From the NCBI GenBank assembly GCA_014874265.1, contig JACWAM010000093.1:1-35630 (forward strand): a stretch of DNA of 35,630 nucleotides, given 5' to 3'. The notes under the pieces were generated by a model. The model searched no databases. It was not told where the DNA came from and saw only the letters and a list, made by a program, of their open reading frames with translations. The stretch comes from Thermoleophilia bacterium (GTDB taxonomy: Bacteria > Actinomycetota > Thermoleophilia > BMS3ABIN01). The position numbers and the translations under genes are program-made. Below, one piece after another: positions 1 to 8,513 of the stretch (positions are counted from its first letter, which is position 1; the number at the start of each line of letters is the position of its first letter).

Positions 1-139
1 AAAAACAGCGTAAATCAGAGGTAGGAACCGAAAAGATGCGGTCCATGGCAGGAAATAGAACTTAAAGCGGTAAGTCAAGTAGATAAACATCTTCTGTCAA
101 CTGAAACCCGAGTGTTGCATCAAATTATTAGAGGTGCCC

Positions 140-858
140 TTAAATTATGAACATCATGCGGCAACAGGAACCGCCTGATAAAACCTGTTTCCGGCAAAGG
201 GCCGGCTGATGCTGCGCATGCCCCCAGATGGCACAAATGATCATTGGCTCACGACGAGCGGCGCCAACCGCCGACATGAAAATGGTTCTTCGCAAGTAGA
301 CGTTGTCCCTCTTGCTGATTCGTGACCTTTTTTGAACCGAGGACCCTGACGTGTAATGTCTTGGGTCCGGGCCGGCGTGAGCCGTCCACTGGCGCTTGTC
401 CATATTCTCCAAGCCTGGCGCGCTCACCCAGTATCTGGTGCGAAGCCCCCGATGCGCTTTTTTCAGGAAGCGAATGTGGACCTGGCCACCGCTGTTCCGC
501 AAAGCTCGCGGCCGATGGACGTGCAGGCGATTCTTCTCCGCTACCATCTCGTTGGTCAGCGCTGCGATGCGCCGTCAACGGGGTCGATGGCATAGTCCTT
601 GGACCGGCGCATGAGAGCGCCAGCAAATTCCTTGACCGCTCCCGGATTTGCCATCATCACCTCGATGCCCCTGGCTTTGCTGAGCGCTGCGGCAATGTCC
701 AGACTGTAGATGCCGGTGGCCTCAAGGCAGACGCGCGCGGTCCTGCCTTTCCTGGCCAGGTGCTTAAAGTCGAAGGACTCCAACGTCCTGGTGCGCCGGT
801 TGACTTGAAAACGCCGCCCTTCAAGCTCGCCGCAATTCTCCCTGATCACTTCAAGCAA
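140..858 (-). pseudogene. Decayed IS110-family transposase remnant
   Basis: Two minus-strand reading frames together resemble an IS110/IS1111 transposase. The 858-556 part reads GRRFQVN, then VCLEATGIYSLDIAAAL and IEVMMANPGAVKEFAGALM, like the RuvC-like N-terminal half of this family. After RRSKDYAIDP, where the family normally has a KTD-x-D motif, the frame ends. The second frame (547-140) resumes with a coiled segment around MVAEKNRLH and continues to DPRHYTSGSSVQKRSRISKR, which matches the C-terminal transposase_20 region. The first catalytic strand and the middle of the protein are missing, and at least one frameshift is needed, so this should be non-functional. It sits beyond the 3' end of ftsY. 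I could not define terminal repeats or target duplications. Confidence 0.8.
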
Positions 859-988
859 ACCGCCTCGGTTGCCGAGAGGAAATGCGGAAGGAAAAGTAAC
901 TTCGGCCGGATACGGCTATTTCGCGCCTGCTTTTCGGGCGTAAATCAGCTTCCCATTTGAATGCCGATTGCCTTTCCGGCTGGTTTCG

Positions 989-1984
989 TCAAACCTCTAG
1001 CAGCGCTTTGGCAAAAGATGCCGGGTCGAACGGGCGCAGGTCCTCCATCTGCTCACCAACGCCGACAAGCTTGATCGGCAAGCCGAGCTCGTGGGAGATG
1101 GCGACGGCGATTCCGCCCTTGGCGGTTCCGTCCAGCTTGGTCAGAACAACCCCGGTCACGTCGACCGCCTCGCCAAAAAGCTTTGCCTGGATGAGACCGT
1201 TCTGGCCGGTGGTCGCGTCGATGGTCAGCAGCACCTCTTGCGGCCCGCCCGGCACCTGCTTGGCGATCACGCGGTGGATCTTCTTCAGCTCTTCCATCAG
1301 CGGCACCTGCGTATGAAGGCGGCCGGCGGTGTCAACGATGACCACGTCGGCCCCGCGCGAGCGCGCCGCAGCGATGGCGTCAAAAACAACGGCCCCGGGA
1401 TCACTGCCGTGCTCCTGGCGGATGACCGGGCAGTCAACGCGCATGCCCCACTCTACCAGCTGCTCGATGGCGGCGGCGCGGAAGGTGTCGGCTGCCGCCA
1501 GGATAACGCTCTTGCCCTCGCTTTTTAGGTGCCAGGCGATCTTGCCGATGGTGGTCGTCTTGCCGGTGCCGTTGACGCCAGCCATGAGAATTATGGATGG
1601 CTGTCCGGAAACGTCAATGCGGGGATCACCCGTGTCAAAAACGTCCGCCAGCGCTTGCTCCATCTGCTGAAAGAACTGGGCCTTGTTTTGAATCATTCCC
1701 TCGCCCGCCGCAGCTTCCATCCTGTCAACAATCTCGACGGTGCTGGCGACGCCGCAGTCGGCAAAGATGAGTGTCTCTTCCAGCTGCTCCCAGACGCCGG
1801 CGTCCAGTTTGTCGAACATGATCGCCGACAGCTGCTGCTGCATCGCCTGCCGGCTCTTGGTGAGCCCTTTGCGGAACCGATTGAGCCAACCGGATTTTTT
1901 TTCTGTTTCCGGTTCGGTGGTTTCCACCGGTTCGGAGCCGGCGCCCTCCACCCCTTTAAACACTTCGTGCCAAGAGCTAGTCAT
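989..1984 (-). CDS. ftsY: Signal recognition particle receptor FtsY
   Basis: FtsY is the SRP receptor GTPase that docks ribosome-nascent chain-SRP complexes at the membrane for co-translational insertion. The 331-residue protein has a short acidic N-terminus, an NG-domain helical bundle (about 35-120), the P-loop GVNGTGKTTT near 136-145, the SRP-family box AADTFRAAA near 164-172, DTAGR near 218-222 and TKLDGTAKGG near 282-291. There is no long acidic A domain, as is usual in Gram-positive FtsY. It is the last gene of the rnc-smc-ftsY group; ffh, often next, does not follow. The ATG at 1984 has no classical SD: the bases in front of it are a tandem array reading GGAAACT on the coding strand, so a repeat unit may supply a GGAA-type RBS. 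Confidence 0.97.
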   Translation of the reverse strand: MTSSWHEVFKGVEGAGSEPVETTEPETEKKSGWLNRFRKGLTKSRQAMQQQLSAIMFDKLDAGVWEQLEETLIFADCGVASTVEIVDRMEAAAGEGMIQNKAQFFQQMEQALADVFDTGDPRIDVSGQPSIILMAGVNGTGKTTTIGKIAWHLKSEGKSVILAAADTFRAAAIEQLVEWGMRVDCPVIRQEHGSDPGAVVFDAIAAARSRGADVVIVDTAGRLHTQVPLMEELKKIHRVIAKQVPGGPQEVLLTIDATTGQNGLIQAKLFGEAVDVTGVVLTKLDGTAKGGIAVAISHELGLPIKLVGVGEQMEDLRPFDPASFAKALLEV

Positions 1985-2098
<114 letters not shown>

Positions 2099-5000
2099 TT
2101 ATCCCGCCAGCACCGCCTGGGGCTCTTTGCCGGTTTTTGATTCAGGCTCCGCATCCTGCGGCTGCGCCTCCGAAGGATCCGGTCCTTCATCCTTTTGCAT
2201 CCGCCGTGACAGTACCTTTGAGGTCCCATCGGCTCCCATGCTAACCCCGTAAAGGACGTTGGCGCATTCCATGGTGCGCTTCTGGTGCGTGATAACGATG
2301 AACTGTGTCTGGTGCTGGTAGCGCTTGAGCATGCTTAGCAGGCGCGTGATGTTAGAGTCATCGAGCGCCGCCTCCACCTCGTCCAGGATGTAGAAAGGAG
2401 CCGGACGCGCCAGGAAGATGGCAAACAGGAACGCTATCGCCACCAGCGAGCGCTCGCCGCCCGAGAATAACTGCAGGCTCCGGACTGCCTTGCGCGCCGG
2501 CTTCACCGATATCTCGATGCCGCGCCGCTCCGCCGGACGGCGGGGAATTCCTTCTTCAATGCCTTCCTCTTCCTCCCCGTCCAAGTCGTCTGCCACCGTC
2601 TCGCCGGCGGGATCATCCTGCTCCGCCGCTTCCGCAGCAGCCGCTTCCGGCTCCATCAGCGTCAGACGGCCCTCGCCACCGGGAAAAAGTGTTGCCACCA
2701 CATCCGCAAAGTGCTTTTTGACAGTCGCGAAAGTCTCGGCAAAGTCGGATTCAATCCTGCCGGTCAGCTCATTGATCAGCCCGGTTAGCTCGCGCAGGCT
2801 TTGCTCCAGGTCGGCGCGCTGCTCGGAAAGGAACCGCTGGCGCTCCAGCATCTCGTCATACTCCTGCTGCGCCAGGGGGTTAACCGGCCCGATCAGATCC
2901 AGCCGATGCAGCAGGCGTTCCACATGTTCCTCCATGTCATCAAGCTCATCTGCCGTCGCGGCTTCTGCTGACTCGAGACCGGCCCCCAGGAACTGCGCGC
3001 TCAGCTTCATCCGCTGCGACTCGAGATCCTCCGATTGGTCGCGCAGTTTGGCCGCCAGCACCTCACATTCGGTGCACGACTGGTTTTGCCGACTCAGATC
3101 CCGTTGCTTGCCAGCTTCAGCCAGGGACAACTCACGCAGCCTGGCCGAGCGGCGCTCCGCCAGTTCCTCACCTTCCTTGAGCCGCGCCTGCAGATCTTCC
3201 GACACGCCGTCAAAAAGCCTGCCGATCCTGTCAATTTTCTCCACCAGCAGCGCCAGGACCGGCTCCAGCTTCCGGTAAGCGGCGAGCTGGAGCAAAGAAG
3301 TTTCCAACTCATGCTTCAAGCGGGCAAGGGCCGGCCCGGACCGGTCAATTGTCTGTCCCGTGACTCGCTCGCGCTCGCGTATCCGTGCCGCTGATATTTT
3401 AAGCTCAGTGATGCTTTGTGACAATAACAAGCGGTCAGCGGCCAGTGATTCATCCCGGGCAGGATCGAATCCGCCTGACTGACCCCCGATCTCCTCCAGT
3501 GAACTGGTGGCCTGTGCCAGGCGGTCTGACGCTTCCGCCATTTCCTCTTCCAGTTTCGCCTGCTCCGCGGCAAGGTGGGAGTGGCTTGCCTCTTTAAACT
3601 CGATCTCCTGCTCCAGTACCTTTTGCTGACGCCGAGTGGCGCCGGCGTCGCCTTCGGCGTCCCGCCGCTGCTGAAGCACCTCCTGGAGAGACTTTTCCGC
3701 CGCGAGCCGGCTGCTCTCCAGCTCCTCGTATTCCAGGTTGAGCGAGGCCATCTCCGTCTCCAGCTGCGTATATTGAGCTTCCGCCTGCCGGCGCTCCGTC
3801 TCCAGAAGGCGGCGTTCGTTCCGGTGTTTCAGTACGACTGACGCCGGCGGATCCGCCCGGTAGCTAAGCAACCGCCGGCCCGAGCGGTAAAAAATCCCGT
3901 CCCGGGTGACCCAAGCGCCTGCCTCGCCAATCTGGTCGGCTCCGGCAGCGACCCTCACGCCCGCCAGCGGCGCATCCAGGTACTTATGCCACTTTTCCGG
4001 GAAGCTTATATGATCGATTAAATAATCCTCTCCCGGTTCCCTGTCCACCGCAGGACTGCCGCCGGGAAGCATGAACTCAATCCCGCCGAGACCGGCGCCG
4101 ATCGCCTTGGCCAGAAGCTCACGGGCGTGGCTAAAGTCGCGGGCGGCCAGGGCAAACAGCATGTTACCCATCACCGCCGACACCGCCTGCTCATAACCGG
4201 GATCGACCTCAATGGCATCCACCAAGGCTTCGACGCCCTCTGCCGCCGAGATCTTTTTGGCCGCTGCCGGCAGACCCGAGCGGTCCCGGTCGCTGTCACT
4301 GATAAACGTCAGCCTGGCTTTCGCAATCTTCAGATCTTCCTCCAGTTGCCTGAGCCGGGTTGCCGCAGCCTGACGGGCGGCATCGACCTCCCCCCTTTGA
4401 CCGGTAAGCTCTTTTAATCTGGCTTCCGCCGCCTCGGCCTGGAGGCGCCACTCGGCCATCCGCTCTTCTGTGACACGGGTTTTCTGCGCCAGAATGGCAA
4501 GCTCGCTCCGGCGAGCCTGTGCTTCCAGACCGGCGCGCTCTATCAATCCAGCTACTCGCTCCCGCCGTTGAGACAGGTAATCAATCTGGTGGCTGTAGCG
4601 GTCCCTGAGCGCATCCAACTCCCCAACCCGCCGGGTTTTTTCTTCGCCAGCCTGCCGGCGCCTAGCAATTTCCTCTTCCAGCCGGTCCAGCTTCGCCTGC
4701 CTTTCCCCCAACTCGTTTTCCAGCCGGTCCATCCCGAACCGGAAATCGCGCCGCTCGCTTTCAGCACGCGACAGCTCGTCCTCCACCCGGGAAGTCTGGC
4801 CGCGCAGATTTTCCTGCCTAGACTCCAGGCGCTTCTTCGACGCGAACAGAATCTGGAGCCGCTCGCGGCTGTCATCTCCCTTTCCCGCCAGGCTGTCCCG
4901 GCGGGATTTCAGCCCGTAATAAAGAGCAGCCAGCTCTTTGTGATCTTTAAGCGAACTTGACAATTGCTCTTCCGTCCGCTGGCGTTCGGCGGCGGTCTCC

Positions 5001-5788
5001 CCCAGTTCCTGCTCCAGGCCGGCCCGGGAATTATTGGCCCGGTCAGCCGCCTGCTCGGCCGCCTGTAGCTGGGCGGACACGGCTTCGATTTGCCCTTTGA
5101 TCAACCTGTATCTTGCTTCGGCAATCTGCTGTTCCAGCCGGGCCGAGCGCTCCGCCGCCGTCGCCTGGCGCTTCAGCGGCCGCAAGTTTGACCTTATTTC
5201 TTCTTCTACGTCAACAAGTCTGTCCAGATTGCGGCGGACCGCATCCAGCTTGAGCTCGGCCCGGTGGCGTCTTTTCTTGTACTTACCCAGGCCCGCGGCC
5301 TCTTCGATGTAAGCGCGGCGCTCTGCCGGTTTGCTTTCCAGGATAACATCCACCCTGCCCTGGCTGATGATGGAATGCGTGCTCTTTCCCAGGCCCGCGT
5401 CTGACAAAAGTTCCGCTACATCAATCAGACGGCAGGAAGACTTGTTAACGGAGTATGCGCTTTCACCATCGCGGTAAAGACGCCGGGAAATTAGAACCTC
5501 GGAGAACTCGATCGGCAGGAGGCCCTTGCTGTTATCGAGAAGGATCTCCACCTCTGCCATTCCCGCCGGCGGCAGCTTGTCGCTACCGGAAAAGATCACA
5601 TCCTGCATGCTGGCGCCGCGCACCGCCGATGGACTCTGCTCCCCCATAGCCCACATGACCGAATCAGCGATATTGCTCTTGCCGCTGCCGTTGGGACCCA
5701 CCACAACGGTTATTCCCGGCTCGAAGGCAAACTCTACCGGCCGGGCAAAAGATTTAAAACCCCTGGCATTGACTGACTTTAAGAACAT
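2099..5788 (-). CDS. smc: Chromosome segregation ATPase SMC
   Basis: SMC forms the core of bacterial condensin with ScpA and ScpB, loading near origins and organising chromosome arms. The 1229-residue protein has the full architecture: Walker A GPNGSGKSN at about 31-39, a long coiled coil, a hinge domain at about 505-645, a second coiled coil, the ABC signature LFSGGERS near 1108 and Walker B YILDEVEAALDD near 1132. An acidic Glu/Asp-rich insertion precedes the C-terminal head lobe, and the last 30 or so residues are a low-complexity acidic tail. The ATG is preceded by a strong SD (GGAAGGAG, about 5 nt away). It lies between rnc and ftsY, an order conserved in many Gram-positive bacteria. Both flanking spacers carry heptad-repeat arrays. 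Confidence 0.98.
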   Translation of the reverse strand: MFLKSVNARGFKSFARPVEFAFEPGITVVVGPNGSGKSNIADSVMWAMGEQSPSAVRGASMQDVIFSGSDKLPPAGMAEVEILLDNSKGLLPIEFSEVLISRRLYRDGESAYSVNKSSCRLIDVAELLSDAGLGKSTHSIISQGRVDVILESKPAERRAYIEEAAGLGKYKKRRHRAELKLDAVRRNLDRLVDVEEEIRSNLRPLKRQATAAERSARLEQQIAEARYRLIKGQIEAVSAQLQAAEQAADRANNSRAGLEQELGETAAERQRTEEQLSSSLKDHKELAALYYGLKSRRDSLAGKGDDSRERLQILFASKKRLESRQENLRGQTSRVEDELSRAESERRDFRFGMDRLENELGERQAKLDRLEEEIARRRQAGEEKTRRVGELDALRDRYSHQIDYLSQRRERVAGLIERAGLEAQARRSELAILAQKTRVTEERMAEWRLQAEAAEARLKELTGQRGEVDAARQAAATRLRQLEEDLKIAKARLTFISDSDRDRSGLPAAAKKISAAEGVEALVDAIEVDPGYEQAVSAVMGNMLFALAARDFSHARELLAKAIGAGLGGIEFMLPGGSPAVDREPGEDYLIDHISFPEKWHKYLDAPLAGVRVAAGADQIGEAGAWVTRDGIFYRSGRRLLSYRADPPASVVLKHRNERRLLETERRQAEAQYTQLETEMASLNLEYEELESSRLAAEKSLQEVLQQRRDAEGDAGATRRQQKVLEQEIEFKEASHSHLAAEQAKLEEEMAEASDRLAQATSSLEEIGGQSGGFDPARDESLAADRLLLSQSITELKISAARIRERERVTGQTIDRSGPALARLKHELETSLLQLAAYRKLEPVLALLVEKIDRIGRLFDGVSEDLQARLKEGEELAERRSARLRELSLAEAGKQRDLSRQNQSCTECEVLAAKLRDQSEDLESQRMKLSAQFLGAGLESAEAATADELDDMEEHVERLLHRLDLIGPVNPLAQQEYDEMLERQRFLSEQRADLEQSLRELTGLINELTGRIESDFAETFATVKKHFADVVATLFPGGEGRLTLMEPEAAAAEAAEQDDPAGETVADDLDGEEEEGIEEGIPRRPAERRGIEISVKPARKAVRSLQLFSGGERSLVAIAFLFAIFLARPAPFYILDEVEAALDDSNITRLLSMLKRYQHQTQFIVITHQKRTMECANVLYGVSMGADGTSKVLSRRMQKDEGPDPSEAQPQDAEPESKTGKEPQAVLAG

Positions 5789-5807
5789 CGGTCTCCTTCC
5801 AAAAACA

Positions 5808-5974
5808 CAGTTTTGAGTTTCTGGTTGCTGGTTTTAAAGTTGCACTTCATTGACATCATATTTGAACTGTGTTTCTTTACTACTATTGGCAATTTCAACT
5901 CTTCATCCATAATCGGGTTACCCGACAGCTTCAAGATTCGTGATTTAACTGGAAACCAGAAACTAGAAACTTGC
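5808..5974. repeat. Inverted pair of heptad-repeat arms between rnc and smc
   Basis: The left arm at 5808-5842 has period-7 units with a GTT core (CAGTTTT, GAGTTTC, TGGTTGC, TGGTTTT). The right arm at 5947-5974 has units AACTGGA, AACCAGA, AACTAGA and AACTTGC. The arms are inverted relative to each other. On the minus-strand transcript an uninterrupted 11-bp match (AGTTTCTGGTT with AACCAGAAACT) is extended by shorter paired blocks, enclosing about 105 nt with no recognisable gene. The right arm overlaps the 3' end of rnc and contains its TAG stop; the left arm ends shortly before the smc SD. Confidence 0.8.
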
Positions 5975-6634
5975 TTTAAGTCTTTCCAAGGCTTCCTTCG
6001 CTGCTTCCTGCTGCGAGACCTTCTTGGTCCTGCCGGTCCCCTGACCGAGAATCTTCCCCGCAATGATTACCTGTGAGGTAAACGTGCGCTCATGCGGCGG
6101 CCCCTCTGCCATAATCACCTCGTAGGCGACTTCCTGACCGGTTTTGGCTACATGCTCCTGTAGCACCGTTTTGTAATCGACGTGCTCACTGGCGGCATAA
6201 GCGATGTGCTCGTCAAAAGCCGCAATGACAGCATCGACTATCCTGCCCAGGCCAAACTGAAGATACAGCGCGCCGATGAGCGCTTCCACCACCGCCGCCA
6301 GCACGTTGGCGTTGTTTGCCAGCGAAGCGATGTTGCCCGCCTCAGCCTCTTCGGCGCTTTCGGAGAGTTTCCTGGCCAGTCCCAGGGCGGCGCCGACTTT
6401 CGCACATGTATACCGGCTGACAACGTATGCGCGCACTTTTGCCAGCTCGCCTTCGTTGTAATCGGGATAGCGGCGGTAAATGTCGGTGCTGATGCAAAGT
6501 CCGAGGACGCTGTCCCCGAGGAATTCCAACCTCTCATAAGAGAGAGTTCTTTCCGTCACCCACGAGGAGTGGGTGAATACCTGCCGGGATAGTTCCGGCT
6601 CAAGCTCCTCTGCTAATTCGGCAATAGTTGCCAC
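5963..6634 (-). CDS. rnc: Ribonuclease III
   Basis: RNase III cleaves double-stranded RNA, including rRNA precursors and structured mRNAs, as a Mg-dependent homodimer. The 223-residue protein has the endonuclease signature ERLEFLGDSVLG at 34-45, the second catalytic-domain motif EALIGALYL and a C-terminal double-stranded RNA-binding domain from about residue 152, starting DYKTVLQEH and ending with QQEAAKEALERL. Length and order are normal. The start is GTG at 6634, 28 nt after acpP, with no strong SD, which suggests coupling to the upstream gene. The last residues (KASF) and the stop are encoded inside a heptad-repeat arm. The neighbouring hairpins are possible RNase III substrates, but that is inference. 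Confidence 0.97.
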   Translation of the reverse strand: MATIAELAEELEPELSRQVFTHSSWVTERTLSYERLEFLGDSVLGLCISTDIYRRYPDYNEGELAKVRAYVVSRYTCAKVGAALGLARKLSESAEEAEAGNIASLANNANVLAAVVEALIGALYLQFGLGRIVDAVIAAFDEHIAYAASEHVDYKTVLQEHVAKTGQEVAYEVIMAEGPPHERTFTSQVIIAGKILGQGTGRTKKVSQQEAAKEALERLKASF

Positions 6635-6662
6635 GAGAAAAAATATCCGTCCCCGCCGGGTT

Positions 6663-6902
6663 TTAAATCCTCTCGGCCACGAAATCCACCGCCTGCCTCA
6701 CGGTGCGGATCTTTTCTGCCTCCTCATCGGATATCTTGATGGAAAATTTGTCTTCCATTTCCATTATCACCTCGACTAGGTCAAGCGAATCGGCGTCCAG
6801 GTCATCCTGGAAAGAAGCCTCCAGAGTGACGTCGCTCTCATCGACGCCAAGCTGCTCCACCAGCATCGCCTTGAGCTGGTCAAAAATTTCTTCCTTCGTC
6901 AT
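6663..6902 (-). CDS. acpP: Acyl carrier protein
   Basis: ACP carries growing acyl chains on a phosphopantetheine arm during type II fatty acid synthesis and donates acyl groups to PlsX. The 79-residue acidic protein has the four-helix ACP pattern and the attachment motif DADSLDLVEVIMEME, with Ser39 as the modified residue. I take the ATG at 6902, preceded by CGGAGG at 5 nt, rather than the TTG codon just upstream. It lies between plsX and rnc. The fabD, fabG and fabF genes often found between plsX and acpP are absent, so elongation enzymes must be encoded elsewhere. Confidence 0.97.
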   Translation of the reverse strand: MTKEEIFDQLKAMLVEQLGVDESDVTLEASFQDDLDADSLDLVEVIMEMEDKFSIKISDEEAEKIRTVRQAVDFVAERI

Positions 6903-7004
6903 CAAAGCCTCCGGTTGCGATTGATTAACTCAGCTTTATATCCGGCAGAATCTACCACGGCCGGCATGTTTTTTCAAAACCCGCTGTAGCGGCGCGGCCC
7001 GGAG

Positions 7005-8012
7005 TTATTGCCGGCGTGCCGCCTCCAGCAGGGCAAATCTCCGCTCAAGCTTGCCGGTTAAATTCTGGCGCGACGCCCTCGCCGCGTTTAACAGGGCGCT
7101 GGCAATTGCTTTCCGGCTCGAATTTCCGTGACATACGACTACTAGGCCCCGCACCCCCAGCAGGTACGCCGCGCCGAATTCCTCTGTATCGATGCTTTTT
7201 TTAAACTCGTTTAGCCGGCGCTTCAGAAGCGCCCCACCGATCTTCGCCAGCAGGCTGCCGCGGGCGGCTCTTTTGATCTCATCGACGATGAGTGATGAAG
7301 TGCTTTCCATCAGCTTCAGGCAGACATTGCCGGTGAACCCGTCAGTGACGACAATGTCAACCACATTCCTGACAATATCGCGCCCTTCGACATTCCCGAA
7401 AAAGTTCAGCTGGGATGACTGGGCCATCAGGGCATGAGCTTCCAGCACCAGTTCATTGCCCTTGACGGATTCCTCGCCGATTGACACTAGGCCAACCAAT
7501 GGGTTGGCGATCCCCAGCACCTCCTCGGTAAAAATTCCGGCCATGATGGCAAACTGCTGAAGATGCACCGGCCTGGCCTCCGAGTTGGCGCCAACATCGA
7601 TGAAAATGGTAGGTTTGCGCGGCGTCGGCAGAATCGTGCAAAGGCCCGGCCGCTTTAACCCCGGAATCCGCTTCAGCTGCAACATCGCCGCCGCCAGCAT
7701 CGCCCCCGTATTGCCCGCCGAAACCGCGCCATCGGCACGGCCCTGGGCAACTTCCCGGCAGGCGGCCACCAGCGAGGAATTTTGTTTTGTCCGCACCGCC
7801 TTGGCCGGCTCTTCATCGAAACCGATGACCTCAGGCGCCTCGACTATCTCGATAAATTTGCGGGCGCCAGCGTTCGCGCCGGCCAGGGTCTTCTCAATCT
7901 CATCGGGGTTCCCGGTCAGGATCAGCTTGAGCGCGGGGCCGGCCACCGCTGCCGCTCCGAGGACGATCTCATGGGGCGCATAATCCCCGCCCATGGCGTC
8001 TAAAGCGAGCAC
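7005..8012 (-). CDS. plsX: Phosphate acyltransferase PlsX
   Basis: PlsX converts acyl-ACP and phosphate to acyl-phosphate, the substrate of PlsY in the first step of phospholipid synthesis; it is a peripheral membrane enzyme. Family hallmarks are ALDAMGGDYAPHEIV at the N-terminus, VSAGNTGAMLAA, a stretch around IFIDVGANSEARP, GLVSIGEESVKGN and DGFTGNVCLKLMES. I prefer the GTG at 8012 because GGAG lies 9 nt upstream and homologues start a few residues before LDAMGGD. A GTG at 8063 would add 17 residues but lacks an SD. The frame stays open farther upstream, encoding a basic RRRKKS segment, without another standard start codon. A ~100-bp spacer separates it from acpP. Confidence 0.95.
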   Translation of the reverse strand: MLALDAMGGDYAPHEIVLGAAAVAGPALKLILTGNPDEIEKTLAGANAGARKFIEIVEAPEVIGFDEEPAKAVRTKQNSSLVAACREVAQGRADGAVSAGNTGAMLAAAMLQLKRIPGLKRPGLCTILPTPRKPTIFIDVGANSEARPVHLQQFAIMAGIFTEEVLGIANPLVGLVSIGEESVKGNELVLEAHALMAQSSQLNFFGNVEGRDIVRNVVDIVVTDGFTGNVCLKLMESTSSLIVDEIKRAARGSLLAKIGGALLKRRLNEFKKSIDTEEFGAAYLLGVRGLVVVCHGNSSRKAIASALLNAARASRQNLTGKLERRFALLEAARRQ

Positions 8013-8232
8013 GACGGGGGGCTCCGCCGCACCGCCCGGCCTGGAATCGATCTCAGAAGACACATTCTGCTGCGAATGGCTGTAAAGGCTGCGGGCTGCG
8101 TCCCTGGAGTAAAAAGTCTTTGACGTACTGGCAGGGACGACTGCGGATTTTTTCCTCCTGCGGCCTTGCCCATTGGCTTTTGGCTCGGCCTCGCTACGAA
8201 CAACCTTCTGAGGTAGATTCTTGGCAATCGAG

Positions 8233-8238
8233 TATAAT
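8233..8238 (+). promoter_or_regulatory. Candidate -10 box for the plus-strand small ORF
   Basis: A perfect TATAAT lies 45 bp upstream of the TTG start of the plus-strand small membrane peptide gene. No convincing TTGACA box is present at the usual distance, so only the -10 element is supported. The same AT-rich stretch (TATATTATACT on the minus strand) could also serve plsX, making this a possible divergent promoter region. Confidence 0.45.
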
Positions 8239-8282
8239 ATAGTTCAACCTTTTTGCGATGACACTAAAGTGGAGGCGGTCTG

Positions 8283-8417
8283 TTGCCGCGCCTAGTTTAC
8301 CTTATCATAACCCTGGGGTGCCTGATTACGGGAGTCTACCTTTGGTTCTTCGGATACCATGGCTACAGTGGTCTGATGATCGCCATCGGACTGGCAGCCT
8401 CTATCAACCTCAAATGA
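8283..8417 (+). CDS. Small hydrophobic membrane peptide, 44 aa
   Basis: This short plus-strand reading frame starts with TTG at 8283, preceded by a perfect GGAGG (8271-8275) at 7 nt, and ends with TGA at 8417. The peptide starts MPRLVYLIITLGCLITGV, continues through a tryptophan/aromatic loop (YLWFFGYHGYSG) and ends with a second hydrophobic stretch finishing in NLK. It reads as two closely spaced membrane segments with short polar ends. It is the only convincing plus-strand gene in the window, divergent from plsX and convergent with the GT4-like gene. I do not recognise a family. A small membrane regulator, an assembly factor or a hydrophobic toxin-like peptide are all possible; the clean SD, spacing and hydrophobic pattern argue against chance. 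Confidence 0.6.
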   Translation: MPRLVYLIITLGCLITGVYLWFFGYHGYSGLMIAIGLAASINLK

Positions 8418-8513
8418 TCGGCTAAAACAGGAGGTTGGAGATTGAATAAGATCCACTGCCATTGTTTTCCTGGCCCTTACAGCCGGCAACCGAAAAATGA
8501 CCGCGGGGATACC

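Noticed and set aside
322-960. 212-codon plus-strand ORF
   Set aside because: It is antisense to the IS110 remnant, whose motifs are recognisable on the minus strand.
2418-3278. Serine-rich 286-codon plus-strand ORF
   Set aside because: It is the antisense of the smc coiled-coil region; the Ser/Arg bias is a by-product of the coding strand.
8000-8227. Possible rpmF (L32) upstream of plsX
   Set aside because: L32 often precedes plsX, but this frame has no CPxCG ribbon or L32 signature, and most of it is an alternative frame of the plsX N-terminus.
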